Shown here one piece after another: positions 12,153 through 25,083 of a DNA stretch of 64,000 nt. Positions within the stretch are counted from its first letter, which is position 1, and every line of letters begins with the position of its first letter. A program made the position numbers and the translations under genes. A model generated the notes under the pieces. That model was given only the letters and a program-made list of their open reading frames with translations. It was not told the origin of the DNA and did no database searches. The DNA is from Clusia tigrina (taxonomy: Eukaryota > Arthropoda > Insecta > Diptera > Clusiidae): the NCBI GenBank assembly GCA_920105625.2, contig CAKKTE020000052.1, forward strand, positions 620,001 through 684,000, written 5' to 3'.

Positions 12153-15100
12153 CAAATCAAACACTGCTAAAACTTCAAATGGCCCTTACTTCTATACGGT
12201 ACGTCCTACACCTATCAAATTTTGCAACATACAAATCCTTGTAAATTTTTACTGGAGCCTTATAAAACCTTGAAATTTTGTAACAATAAAGTACTCCAGC
12301 CTCTTCTCAATTTAAGCTATCGCTCATAGCTATGCTACCCTTGAGTCCCAAATCAAACACTGATAGAACTTCAAATGGCCCTAACTTCTATACGGTACGT
12401 CCTACAACTACCAAAGTTTGCAACATACAAATGCTATTAACTTTTTACTGGAGCGTCATAAAACCTTGAAATTTTGTAACAATAAAGTACTCGAGCCTCT
12501 TGTCAATTTAAGCTATCGCTCAAAGCTATGCTACCCTTGAGTCCCAAATCAAACACTGATAAAACTTCAAATGGCCCTTACTTCTATACGGTACGTCCTA
12601 CACCTATCAAATTTTGCAACATACAAATCCTTGTAAATTTTTACTGGAGCCTTATAAAACCTTGAAATTTTGTAACAATAAAGTACTCGAGCCTCTTCTC
12701 AATTTAAGCTATCGCTCATAGCTTTGCTACCCTTGAGTCCCAAATCAAACACTGATAGAACTGCAAATGGCCCTAACTTCTATACGGTACGTCCTACACC
12801 TATCAAAGTTTGCAACATACAAATGCTTGTAAATTTTTACTGGAGCGTCATAAAATCTTAAAATTTTGTAACAATAAAGTACTCGAGCCTCTTGTCAATT
12901 TAAGCTATCGCTCAAAGCTATGCTACCCTTGAGTCCCAAATCAAACACTGATAAAACTTCAAATGGCCTTTACTTCTATACGGTACGTCCTACACCTATC
13001 AAATTTTGCAACATACAAATCCTTGTAAATTTTTACTGGAGCCTTATAAAACCTTGAAATTTTGTGACAATAAAGTACTCGAGCCTCTTCTCAATTTAAG
13101 CTATCGCTCATAGCTATGCTACCCTTGAGTCCCAAATCAAACACTGATAGAACTTCAAATGGCCCTACCTTCTATACGGTACGTCCTACACCTATCAAAG
13201 TTTGCAACATACAAATGCTTGTAAATTTTTACTGGAGCGTCATAAAGCCTTGAAATTTTGTAACAATAAAGTACTCGAGCCTCTTGTCAATTTTAGCTAT
13301 CGCTCAAAGCTATGCTACCCTTGAGTCCCAAATCAAACACTGATAAAACTTCAAATGGCCCTTACTTCTATACGGTACGTCCTACACCTATCAAAGTTTG
13401 CAACATACAAATGCTTGTAAATTTTTACTGGAGCGTTATAAAACCTTGAAATTTTGTAACAATAAAGTACTCGAGCCTCTTCTCAATTGAAGCTATCGCT
13501 CATAGCTATGCTACCCTTGAGTCCCAAATCAAACACTGATAGAACTTCAAATGGCCCTAACTTCTATACCGTACGTCCTACACCTATCAAAGTTTGCAAC
13601 ATACAAATGCTTGTAAATTTTTACTGGAGCGTCATAAAACCTTGAAATTTTGTAACAATAAAGTACTCGAGCCTCTTCAGAATTTAAGCTATCGCTCAAA
13701 GCTATGCTACCCTTGAGTCCCAAATCAAACAATGATACACCTTCAAATGGCCCTAACTTCTATACGGTACGTCCTACACCTATCAAAGTTTGCAACATAC
13801 AAATGCTTGTAAATTTTTACTGGAGCGTCATAAAATCTTAAAATTTTGTAACAATAAAGTACTCGAGCCTCTTGTCAATTTAAGCTATCGCTCAAAGCTA
13901 TGCTACCCTTGAGTCCCAAATCAAACACTGCTAAAACTTCAAATGGCCCTTACTTCTATACGGTACGTCCTACACCTATCAAATTTTGCAACATACAAAT
14001 CCTTGTAAATTTTTACTGGAGCCTTATAAAACCTTGAAATTTTGTAACAATAAAGTACTCCAGCCTCTTCTCAATTTAAGCTATCGCTCATAGCTATGCT
14101 ACCCTTGAGTCCCAAATCAAACACTGATAGAACTTCAAATGGCCCTAACTTCTATACGGTACGTCCTACAACTACCAAAGTTTGCAACATACAAATGCTA
14201 TTAACTTTTTACTGGAGCGTCATAAAACCTTGAAATTTTGTAACAATAAAGTACTCGAGCCTCTTGTCAATTTAAGCTATCGCTCAAAGCTATGCTACCC
14301 TTGAGTCCCAAATCAAACACTGATAAAACTTCAAATGGCCCTTACTTCTATACGGTACGTCCTACACCTATCAAATTTTGCAACATACAAATCCTTGTAA
14401 ATTTTTACTGGAGCCTTATAAAACCTTGAAATTTTGTAACAATAAAGTACTCGAGCCTCTTCTCAATTTAAGCTATCGCTCATAGCTATGCTACCCTTGA
14501 GTCCCAAATCAAACACTGATAGAACTGCAAATGGCCCTAACTTCTATACGGTACGTCCTACACCTATCAAAGTTTGCAACATACAAATGCTTGTAAATTT
14601 TTACTGGAGCGTCATAAAATCTTAAAATTTTGTAACAATAAAGTACTCGAGCCTCTTGTCAATTTAAGCTATCGCTCAAAGCTATGCTACCCTTGAGTCC
14701 CAAATCAAACACTGATAAAACTTCAAATGGCCTTTACTTCTATACGGTACGTCCTACACCTATCAAATTTTGCAACATACAAATCCTTGTAAATTTTTAC
14801 TGGAGCCTTATAAAACCTTGAAATTTTGTGACAATAAAGTACTCGAGCCTCTTCTCAATTTAAGCTATCGCTCATAGCTATGCTACCCTTGAGTCCCAAA
14901 TCAAACACTGATAGAACTTCAAATGGCCCTACCTTCTATACGGTACGTCCTACACCTATCAAAGTTTGCAACATACAAATGCTTGTAAATTTTTACTGGA
15001 GCGTCATAAAACCTTGAAATTTTGTAACAATAAAGTACTCGAGCCTCTTGTCAATTTTAGCTATCGCTCAAAGCTATGCTACCCTTGAGTCCCAAATCAA

Positions 15101-15530
15101 ACACTGATAAAACTTCAAATGGCCCTTACTTCTATACGGTACGTCCTACACCTATCAAAGTTTGCAACATACAAATGCTTGTAAATTTTTACTGGAGCGT
15201 TATAAAACCTTGAAATTTTGTAACAATAAAGTACTCGAGCCTCTTCTCAATTGAAGCTATCGCTCATAGCTATGCTACCCTTGAGTCCCAAATCAAACAC
15301 TGATAGAACTTCAAATGGCCCTAACTTCTATACCGTACGTCCTACACCTATCAAAGTTTGCAACATACAAATGCTTGTAAATTTTTACTGGAGCGTCATA
15401 AAACCTTGAAATTTTGTAACAATAAAGTACTCGAGCCTCTTCTCAATTTAAGCTATCGCTCAAAGCTATGCTACCCTTGAGTCCCAAATCAAACAATGAT
15501 ACACCTTCAAATGGCCCTAACTTCTATACG
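12005..15530. repeat. Tandem duplication of a 9-mer (1764 bp)
   Basis: Private variants occur twice, exactly 1764 bp apart: CACTGCTAAAAC near 12162 and 13926, GTACTCCAGCC near 12291 and 14055, GAACTGCAAATGG near 12758 and 14522, GGCCTTTAC near 12966 and 14730, GGCCCTACC near 13162 and 14926, and CTCAATTGAAGC near 13484 and 15248. Copy one is roughly 12005-13768 and copy two roughly 13769-15530. Small differences between copies (CTTCAGAATT near 13677 only in copy one, AAAGCCTTG near 13246 only in copy one) arose after the duplication or mark its ends. Confidence 0.9.
13721..13916. repeat. Chimeric monomer C/G at the 9-mer duplication join
   Basis: The start has GATACACC, as in the C monomer at 15485. 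The remainder has GGTACGTCC and GCGTCATAAAATC, as in the G monomer at 11957. The switch lies between 13742 and 13771. Confidence 0.82.
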
Positions 15531-18424
15531 GTACGCCCTACACCTATCAAAGTTTGCAACATACAAATGCTTGTAAATTTTTACTGGAGCTTCATAAAAC
15601 CTTGAGATTTTGTAACAATAAAGTACTCGAGCCTCTTCTCAATTTAAGCTATCGCTCAAAGCTATGCTACCCTTGAGTCCCAAATAAAACAATGATAAAA
15701 CTTCAAATGGCCCTAACTTCTATACGGTACGTCCTACAACTACCAAAGTTTGCAACATACAAATGCTATTAACTTTTTACTGGAGCGGCATAAAACCTTG
15801 AAATTTTGTAACAATAAAGTACTCGAGCCTCTTCTCAATTTAAGCTATCGCTCAAAGCTATGCTACCCTTTAGTCCCAAATCAAACACTGATAAAACTTC
15901 AAATGGCCCTAACTTCTATACGGTACGTCCTACACCTATCAAAGTTTGCAACATACAAATGCTTGTAAATTTTTACTGGAGCGTCATAAAATCTTAAAAT
16001 TTGGTAACAATAAAGTACTCGAGCCTCTTGTCAATTTAAGCTATCGCTCAAAGCCATGCTACCCTTGAGTCCCAAATCAAACAATGATAAAACTTCAAAT
16101 GGCCCTAACTTCTATACGGTACGTCCTACACCTATCAAAGTTTGCAACATACAAATGCTTGTAACTTTTTACAGGAGCGTCATAAAACCTTGAAATTGTG
16201 TAACAATAAAGTACTCCAGCCTCTTCTCAATCTAAGCTATCGCTCAAAGCTATGCTACCCTTGAGTCCCAAATCAAACACTGATAGAATTTCAAATGGCC
16301 CTAACTTCTCTACGGTACGTCCTACACCTATCAAAGTTTGCAACATACAAATGCTTGTAAATTTTTACTGGAGCGTCATAAAACCTTGAAATTTTGTAAC
16401 AATAAAGTACTCGAGCCTCTTGTCAATTTAAGCTATCACTCAAAACTATGCTTCCCTTGAGTCCCAAATCAAACAATGATACAACTTCAAATGGCCCTAA
16501 CTTCTATACGGTACGCCCTACACCTATCAAAGTTTGCAACATACAAATGCTTGTAAATTTTTACTGGAGCTTCATAAAACCTTGAGATTTTGTAACAATA
16601 AAGTACTCGAGCCTCTTCTCCATTTAAGCTATCGCTCATAGGTATGCTACCCTTGAGTCCCAAATAAAACAATGATAAAACTTCAAATGGCCCTAACTTC
16701 TAAACGGTACGTCCTACAACTACCAAAGTTTGCAACATACAAATGCTATTAACTTTTTACTGGAGCGTCATAAAACCTTGAAATTTTGTAACAATAAAGT
16801 ACTCGAGCCTCTTCTCAATTTAAGCTATCGCTCTAAGCTATGCTACCCTTTAGTCCCAAATCAAACACTGATAAATCTTCAAATGGCCCTAACTTCTATA
16901 TGGTACGTCCTACACCTATCAAAGTTTGCAACATACAAATGCTTGTAAATTTTTACTGGAGCGTCAAAAAATCTTAAAATTTTGTAACAATAAAGTACTC
17001 GAGCCTCTTGTCAATTTAAGCTATCGCTCAAAGCTATGCTACCCTTGAGTCCCAAATCAAACAATGATAAACCTTCAAATGGCCCTAACTTCTATACGGT
17101 ACGTCCTACACCTATCAAAGTTTGCAACATACAAATGCTTGTAAATTTTTACTGGAGCGTCATAAAATCTTAAAATTTTGTAACAATAAAGTACTCGAGC
17201 CTCTTGTCAATTTAAGCTATCGCTCAAAGCTATGCTACCCTTGAGTCCCAAATCAAACACTGCTAAAACTTCAAATGGCCCTTACTTCTATACGGTACGT
17301 CCTACACCTATCAAATTTTGCAACATACAAATCCTTGTAAATTTTTACTGGAGCCTTATAAAACCTTGAAATTTTGTAACAATAAAGTACTCGAGCCTCT
17401 TCTCAATTTAAGCTATCGCTCATAGCTATGCTACCCTTGAGTCCCAAATCAAACACTGATAGAACTTCAAATGGCCCTAACTTCTATACGGTACGTCCTA
17501 CACCTATCAAAGTTTGCAACATACAAATGCTTGTAAATTTTTACTGGAGCGTCATAAAACCTTGAAATTTTGTAACAATAAAGTACTCGAGCCTCTTGTC
17601 AATTTTAGCTATCGCTCAAAGCTATGCTACCCTTGAGTCCCAAATCAAACACTGATAAAACTTCAAATGGCCCTTACTTCTATACGGTAAGTCCTACACC
17701 TATCAAAGTTTGCAACATACAAATGCTTGTAAATTTTTACTGGAGCGTTATAAAATCTTGAAATTTTGTAACAATAAAGTACTCGAGCCTCTTCTCAATT
17801 TAAGCTATCGGTCATAGCTATGCTAACCTTGAGTCCCAAATCAAACACTGATAGAACTTCAAATGGCCCTAACTTCTATACCGTACCTCCTACACCTATC
17901 AAAGTTTGCAACATACAAATGCTTGTAAATTTTTACTGGAGCGTCATAAAACCTTGAAATTTTGTAACAATAAAGTACTCGAGCCTCTTCTCAATTTAAG
18001 CTATCGCTCGAAGCTATGCTACCCTTGAGTCTCAAATCAAACAATGATACAACTTCAAATGGCCCTAACTTCTATACGGTACGCCCTACACCTATCAAAG
18101 TTTGCAACATACAAATGCTTGTAAATTTTTACTGGAGCTTCATAAAACCTTGAGATTTTGTAACAATAAAGTACTCGAGCCTCTTCTCAATTTAAGCTAT
18201 CGCTCAAAGCTATGCTACCCTTGAGTCCCAAATAAAACAATGATAAAACTTCAAATGGCCCTTACTTCTATACGGTACGTCCTACAACTACCAAAGTTTG
18301 CAACATACAAATGCTATTAACTTTTTACTGGAGCGTCATAAAACCTTGAAATTGTGTAACAATAAAGTACTCGAGCCTCTTGTTAATTTAAGCTATCGCT
18401 CATAGCGATGCTACCCTTGAGTCC
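15485..18424. repeat. C-A-G-F-D' plus C-A-G'-G-B-H-E-D HOR
   Basis: Monomers from 15485 follow C-A-G-F-D', then C-A-G'-G-B-H-E-D from 16465, then C-A from 18033. This is the same 5+8 grammar as 8037-10584, but with different private substitutions, so it is a diverged copy. The E monomer at 17641 is the first in the window with GGTAAGTCC in place of GGTACGTCC; that form becomes the common E form to the right. Confidence 0.8.
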
Positions 18425-19404
18425 CAAATCAAACAATGATAAACCTTCAAATGGCCCTAACTTATATACGGTACGTCCTACACCTATCAAAGTTTGCAAC
18501 ATACAAATGCTTGTAAATTTTTACTGGAGCGTCATAAAATTTTAAAATTTTGTAACAATAAAGTACTCGAGCCTCTTGTCAATTTAAGCTATCGCTCAAA
18601 GCTATGCTACCTTTGAGTCCCAAATCAAACACTGATAAAACTTCAAATGGCCCTTACTTCTATACGGTACGTCCTACACCTATCAAATTTTGCAACATAC
18701 AAATCCTTGTAAATTTTTACTGGAGCCTTATAAAACCTTGAAATTTTGTAACAATAAAGTACTCGAGCCTCTTCTCAATTTAAGCTATCGTTCATAGCTA
18801 TGCTACCCTTGAGTCCCAAATCAAACACTGATAGAACTTCAAATGGCCCTAACTTCTATACGGTACGTCCTACACCTATCAAAATTTGCAACATACAAAT
18901 GCTTGTAAATTTTTACTGGAGCGTCATAAAACCTTGAAATTTTGTAACAATAAAGTACTCGAGCCTCTTGTCAATTTTAGCTATCGCTCAAAGCCATGCT
19001 ACCCTTGAGTCCCAAATCAAACACTGATAAAACTTCAAATGGCCCTTACTTCTATACGGTACGTCCTACACCTATCAAAGTTTGCAACATACAAATGGTT
19101 GTAAATTTTTACTGGAGAGTTATAAAACCTTGAAATTTTGTAACAATAAAGTACTCGAGCCTCTTCTCAATTTAAGCTATCGCTCATAGCTATGCTACCC
19201 TTGAGTCCCAAATCAAACACTGATAGAATTTCAAATGGCCCTAACTTCTATACCGTACGTCCTACACCTATCAAAGTTTGCAACATACAAATGCTTGTAA
19301 ATTTTTACTGGAGCGTTATAAAACCTTGAAATTTTGTAACAATAAAGAACTCGAGACTCTTGTCAATTTAAGCTATCGCTCAAAGCTATGCTACCCTTGA
19401 GTCC

Positions 19405-19601
19405 CAAATCAAACACTGATAAAACTTCACATAGCCCTAACTTCTATACGGTACGTCCTAAACCTATCAAAGGTTGCAAACATACAAATGCTAGTAACTT
19501 TTTACTGCAGCGTCATAAAACCTTGAAATTTTGTAACAATAAAGTACTCGAGCCTCTTGTCAATTTAAGCTATCGCTCAAAGCTATGCTACCCTTGTCTC
19601 C
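19405..19601. repeat. 197-bp monomer, subtype I
   Basis: This monomer has AACTTCACATAGCCC, CCTAAACCTATC, AAAGGTTGCAAACATAC (one extra A at 19478-19480), ATGCTAGTAAC and ACTGCAGCG, which creates a PstI site. The changed words remove several stops, which is why the longest open frame here reaches 101 codons. It is otherwise a normal unit and shows no sign of coding selection. Confidence 0.85.
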
Positions 19602-19797
19602 CAAATCAAACACTGATAAAACTTCAAATGGCCCTAATTTCTATACGGTACGTCCTACCCCTATCAAAGTTTGCAACATACAAATGCTTGTAACTTTTTA
19701 CTGGAGCGTCATAAAACCTTGAAATTTTGTAACAATAAAGTACTCGAGCCCCTTGTCAATTTAAGCTATCGCTCAAAGCTATGCTACCCTTGAGTCC
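19602..19797. repeat. Monomer subtype J
   Basis: Diagnostic words are GCCCTAATTTC, CCTACCCCTATC and AACTTTTTACTGG; the preceding unit ends CCCTTGTCTCCC and J itself has GAGCCCCTTGTC. A second copy starts at 22152. Confidence 0.8.
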
Positions 19798-20189
19798 CAA
19801 ATCAAACACTGATAAAACTTCAAATGGCCCTTACTTCTATACGGTACGTCCTACACCTATCAAAGTTTGCAACATACAAATGCTTGTAAATTTTTACTGG
19901 AGCGTTATAAAACCTTGAAATTTTGTAACAATAAAGTACTCGAGCCTCTTCTCAATTTAAGCTATCGGTCATAGCTATGCTAACCTTGGGTCCCAAATCA
20001 AACACTGATAGAACTTCAAATGGCCCTAACTTCTATACCGTACGTCCTACACCTATCAAAGTTTGCAACATACAAATGCTTGTAAATTTTTACTGGAGCG
20101 TCATAAAACCTTGAAATTTAGTAACAATAAAGTACTCGAGCCTCTTCTCAATTTAAGCTATCGCTCGAAGCTATGCTACCCTTGAGTCT

Positions 20190-20385
20190 CAAATCAAACA
20201 ATGATACAACTTCAAATGGCCCTAACTTCTATACGGTACGCCCTACACCTATCAAAGTTTGCAACATACAAATGCTTGTAAATTTTTACTGGAGCGTCAT
20301 AAAATTTTAAAATTTTGTAACAATAAAGTACTCGAGCCTCTTGTCAATTTAAGCTATCGCTCAAAGCTATGCTACCCTTGAGTCC
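20190..20385. repeat. Chimeric monomer C/G
   Basis: The front has GATACAAC and GGTACGCCC (C type), and the back has CGTCATAAAATTTTAAAA (G type, like 18425). It is followed by B. Together with the I copies it marks the join of the 1765-bp duplication. A similar C/G chimera occurs at 23713. Confidence 0.78.
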
Positions 20386-21169
20386 CAAATCAAACACTGA
20401 TAAAACTTCAAATGGCCCTTACTTCTATACGGTACGTCCTACACCTATCAAATTTTGCAACATACAAATCCTTGTAAATTTTTACTGGAGCCTTATAAAA
20501 CCTTGAAATTTTGTAACAATAAAGTACTCGAGCCTCTTCTCAATTTAAGCTATCGCTCATAGCTATGCTACCCTTGAGTCCCAAATCAAACACTGATAGA
20601 ACTTCAAATGGTCCTAACTTCTATACGGTACGTCCTACACCTATCAAAATTTGCAACATACAAATGCTTGTAAATTTTTACTGGAGCGTCATAAAACCTT
20701 GAAATTTTGTAACAATAAAGTACTCGAGCCTCTTGTCAATTTTAGCTATCGCTCAAAGCCATGCTACCCTTGAGTCCCAAATCAAACACTGATAAAACTT
20801 CAAATGGCCCTTACTTCTATACGGTACGTCCTACACCTATCAAAGTTTGCAACATACAAATGCTTGTAAATTTTTACTGGAGAGTTATAAAACCTTGAAA
20901 TTTTGTAACAATAAAGTACTCGAGCCTCTTCTCAATTTAAGCTATCGCTCATAGCTATGCTACCCTTGAGTCCCAAATCAAACACTGATAGAACTTCAAA
21001 TGGCCCTAACTTCTGTACCGTACGTCCTACACCTATCAAAGTTTGCAACATACAAATGCTTGTAAATTTTTACTGGAGCGTCATAAAACCTTGAAATTTT
21101 GTAACAATAAAGTACTCGAGACTCTTGTCAATTTAAGCTATCACTCAAAGCTATGCTACCCTTGAGTCC

Positions 21170-21366
21170 CAAATCAAACACTGATAAAACTTCACATAGC
21201 CCTAACTTCTATACGGTACGTCCTAAACCTATCAAAGGTTGCAAACATACAAATGCTAGTAACTTTTTACTGCAGCGTCATAAAACCTTGAAATTTTGTA
21301 ACAATAAAGTACTCGAGCCTCTTGTCAATTTAAGCTATCGCTCAAAGCTATGCTACCCTTGAGTCC
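21170..21366. repeat. 197-bp monomer, subtype I, second copy
   Basis: Carries the same private words as the copy at 19405, including the extra A (21243-21245) and CTGCAG. It is followed by an F monomer and not by J, showing that an exchange replaced its right neighbour. Confidence 0.85.
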
Positions 21367-21954
21367 CAAATAAAACAATGATAAAACTTCAAATGGCCCT
21401 AACTTCTATACGGTACGTCCTACACCTATCAAAGTTTGCAACATACAAATGCTTGCAACTTTTTAGAGGAGCGTCATAAAACCTTGAAATTGTGTAACAA
21501 TAAAGTACTCGAGCCTCTTCTCAATCTAAGGTATCGCTCAAAGCTATGCTACCCTTGAGTCCCAAATCAAACACTGATAAAACTTCAAATGGCCCTTACT
21601 TCTATACGGTACGTCCTACGCCTATCAAAATTTGCAACATACAAATGCTTGTAAATTTTTACTGGAGCGTTATAAAACCTTGAAATTTTGTAACAATAAA
21701 GTACTCGAGCCTGTTGTCAATTTAAGCTATCGCTCATAGCTATGCTACCCTTGAGTCCCAAATCAAACACTGATAGAATTTCAAATGGCCCTAACTTCTA
21801 TACCGTACGTCCTACACCTATCAAAGTTTGCAACATACAAATGCTTGTAAATTTTTACTGGAGCGTTATAAAACCTTGAAATTTTGTAACAATAAAGTAC
21901 TCGAGACTCTTGTCAATTTAAGCTATCGCTCAAAGCTATGCTACCCTTGAGTCC

Positions 21955-22151
21955 CAAATCAAACACTGATCAAACTTCACATAGCCCTAACTTCTATACG
22001 GTACGTCCTAAACCTATCAAAGGTTGCAAACATACAAATGCTAGTAACTTTTTACTGCAGCGTCATAAAACCTTGAAATTTTGTAACAATAAAGTACTCG
22101 AGCCTCTTGTCAATTTAAGCTATCGCTCAAAGCTATGCTACCCTTGTCTCC
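21955..22151. repeat. 197-bp monomer, subtype I, third copy
   Basis: Same extra A (22028-22030) and CTGCAG, with a private CACTGATCAAAC change (new BclI-type TGATCA). It is followed by J, as at 19405. Confidence 0.85.
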
Positions 22152-22347
22152 CAAATCAAACAATGATAAAACTTCAAATGGCCCTAATTTCTATACGGTA
22201 CGTCCTACCCCTATCAAAGTTTGCAACATACAAATGCTTGTAACTTTTTACTGGAGCGTCATAAAACCTTGAAATTTTGTAACAATAAAGTACTCGAGCC
22301 CCTTGTCAATTTAAGCTATCGCTCAAAGCTATGCTACCCTTGAGTCC

Positions 22348-22536
22348 CAAATCAAACACTGATAAAACTTCAAATGGCCCTTACTTCTATACGGTACGTC
22401 CTACACCTATCAAAGTTTGCAACATACAAATGCTTGTAAATTTTTACTGGAGCGTTATAAAACCTTGAAATTTTGTAACAATAAAGTACTCTTCTCAATT
22501 TAAGCTATCGCTCATAGCTATGCTACCCTTGAGTTC
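22348..22536. repeat. 189-bp E monomer with a 7-bp deletion
   Basis: AAAGTACT is joined directly to CTTCTCAATT at 22490/22491, so seven bases (CGAGCCT) are missing. The XhoI site is lost while the ScaI site AGTACT stays. The sister copy at 19798 is intact, so the deletion is younger than the 2550-bp duplication. Flanking CT repeats suggest slippage. Confidence 0.88.
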
Positions 22537-23712
22537 CAAATCAAACTCTGATAGAACTTCAAATGGCCCTAACTTCTATACCTTACGTCCTACACCTATC
22601 AATGTTTGCAACATACAAATGCTTGTAAATTTTTACTGGAGCGTCATAAAACCTTGAAATTTTGTAACAATAAAGTACTCGAGCCTCTTCTCAATTTAAG
22701 CTATCGCTCAAAGCTATGCTACCCTTGAGTCCCAAATCAAACAATGATACAACTTCAAATGGCCCTAACTTCTATATGGTACGCCCTACACCTATCAAAG
22801 TTTGCAACATACAAATGCTTGTAAATTTTTACTGGAGCTTCATAAAACCTTGAGATTTTGTAACAATAAAGTACTCGAGCCTCTTCTCAATTTAAGCTAT
22901 CGCTCAAAGCTATGCTACCCTTGAGTCCCAAATAAAACAATGATAAAACTTCAAATGGCCCCAATTTCTATACGGTACGTCCTACAACTACCAAAGTTTG
23001 CAACATACAAATGCTATTAACTTTTTACTGGAGCGGCATAAAACCTTGAAATTTTGTAACAATAAAGTACTCGAGCCTCTTCTCAATTTAAGCTATCGCT
23101 CAAAGCTATGCTACCCTTTAGTCCCAAATAAAACACTGATAAAACTTCAAATGGCCCTAACTTCTATACGGTACGTCCTACACCTATCAAAGTTTGCAAC
23201 ATACAAATGCTTGTAAATTTTTACTGGAGCGTCATAAAATCTTAAAATTTTGTAACAATAAAGTACTCGAGCCTCTTGTCAATTTAAGCTATCGCTCAAA
23301 GCTATGCTACCCTTGAGTCCCAAATCAAACAATGATAAAACTTCAAATGGCCCTAACTTCTATACGGTACGTTCTACAGCTATCAAAGTTTGCAACATAC
23401 AAATGCTTGTAACTTTTTACAGGAGCGTCATAAAACCTTGAAATTGTGTAACAATAAAGTACTCGACCCTCTTCTCAATCTAAGCTATCGCTCAAAGCTA
23501 TGCTACCCTTGAGTCCCAAATCAAACACTGATAGAATTTCAAATGGCCCTAACTTTTATACCGTACGTCCTACACCTATCAAAGTTTGCAACATACAAAT
23601 GCTTGTAAATTTTTACTGGAGCGTCATAAAACCTTGAAATTTTGTAACAATAAAGTACTCGAGCCTCTTGTCAATTTAAGCTATCGCTCAAAACTATGCT
23701 TCCCTTGAGTCC

Positions 23713-23908
23713 CAAATCAAACAATGATACAACTTCAAATGGCCCTAACTTCTATACGGTACGCCCTACACCTATCAAAGTTTGCAACATACAAATGCTT
23801 GTAAATTTTTACTGGAGCGTCATAAAATCTTAAAATTTTGTAACAATAAAGTACTCGAGCCTCGTGTCAATTTAAGCTATCGCTCAAAGCTATGCTACCC
23901 TTGAGTCC
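23713..23908. repeat. Chimeric monomer C/G, second example
   Basis: The front is C type (GATACAAC, GGTACGCCC) and the back is G type (GCGTCATAAAATCTTAAAA), followed by B. It shortens the usual C-A-G'-G-B order to (C/G)-B, as a deletion by unequal exchange would. Confidence 0.78.
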
Positions 23909-24888
23909 CAAATCAAACACTGATAAAACTTCAAATGGCCCTTACTTCTATACGGTACGTCCTACACCTATCAAATTTTGCAACATACAAATCCTTGTAA
24001 ATTTTTACTGGAGCCTTATAAAACCTTGAAATTTTGTAACAATAAAGTACTCGAGCCTCTTCCCAATTTAAGCTATCGCTCATAGCTATGCTACCCTTGA
24101 GTCCCAAATCAAACACTGATAGAACTTCAAATGGCCCTAACTTCTATACGGTACGTCCTACACCTATCAAAGTTTGCAACATACAAATGCTTGTAAATTT
24201 TTACTGGAGCGTCATAAAACCTTGAAATTTTGTAACAATAAAGTACTCGAGCCTCTTGTCAATTTTAACTATCGCTCAAAGCTATGCTACCCTTGAGTCC
24301 CAAATCAAACACTGATAAAACTTCAAATGGCCCTTACTTATATACGGTAAGTCCTACACCTATCAAAGTTTGCAACATACAAATGCTTGTAAATTTTTAC
24401 TGGAGCGTTATAAAACCTTGAAATTTTGTAACAATAAAGTACTCGAGCCTCTTCTCAATTTAAGCTATCGCTCATAGCTATGCTAACCTTGAGTCCCAAA
24501 TCAAACACTGATAGAACTTCAAATGGCCCTAACTTCTATACCGTACGTCCTACACCTATCAAAGTTTGCAACATACAAATGCTTGTAAATTTTTACTGGA
24601 GCGTCATAAAACCTTGAAATTTTGTAACAATAAAGTACTCGAGCCTCTTCTCAATTTAAGCTATCGCTCAAAGCTATGCTACCCTTGAGTCCCAAATCAA
24701 ACAATGATACAACTTCAAATGGCCCTAACTTCTATACGGTACGCCCTATACCTATCAAAGTTTGCAACGTACAAATGCTTGTAAATTTTTACTGGAGCTT
24801 CATAAAACCTTGAGATTTTGTAACAATAAAGTACTCGAGCCTCTTCTCAATTTAAGTTATCGCTCAAAGCTATGCTACCCTTGAGTCC

Positions 24889-25083
24889 CAAATAAAACAA
24901 TGATAAAACTTCAAATGGCCCTAACTTCTATACGGTCGTCCTACAACTACCAAAGTTTGCAACATACAAATGCTATTAACTTTTTACTGGAGCGTCATAA
25001 AACCTTGAAACTGTGTAACAATAAAGTACTCGAGCCTCTTCTCAATTTAAGCTATCGCTCATAGCTATGCTAACCTTGAGTCC
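24889..25083. repeat. 195-bp A monomer with a 1-bp deletion
   Basis: CGGTCGTCC at 24933-24941 replaces CGGTACGTCC, a loss of the A after base 24936. It is followed directly by a D monomer at 25084, which is not the usual order and suggests a nearby rearrangement. Confidence 0.85.

Larger units (their letters stand above)
18425..22928. repeat. Block carrying the rare I and J subtypes
   Basis: Order is G-B-H-E-D'-I-J-E-D-(C/G)-B-H-E-D-I-F-E-D'-I-J-E-D-C. I monomers start at 19405, 21170 and 21955, and J monomers at 19602 and 22152. The D'-I-J-E run at 19209 recurs at 21759, an offset of 2550 bp (13 monomers plus two inserted bases). The B-H-E-D/D'-I run at 18621 recurs at 20386, an offset of 1765 bp. 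I and J were not seen elsewhere in the window, so this is a locally amplified lineage. Confidence 0.82.

Noticed and set aside
19388..19693. 101-codon plus-strand open frame, the longest present
   Set aside because: It is produced by the I monomer's extra base, which joins two frames, and recurs only with the other I copies. No protein family is recognisable.
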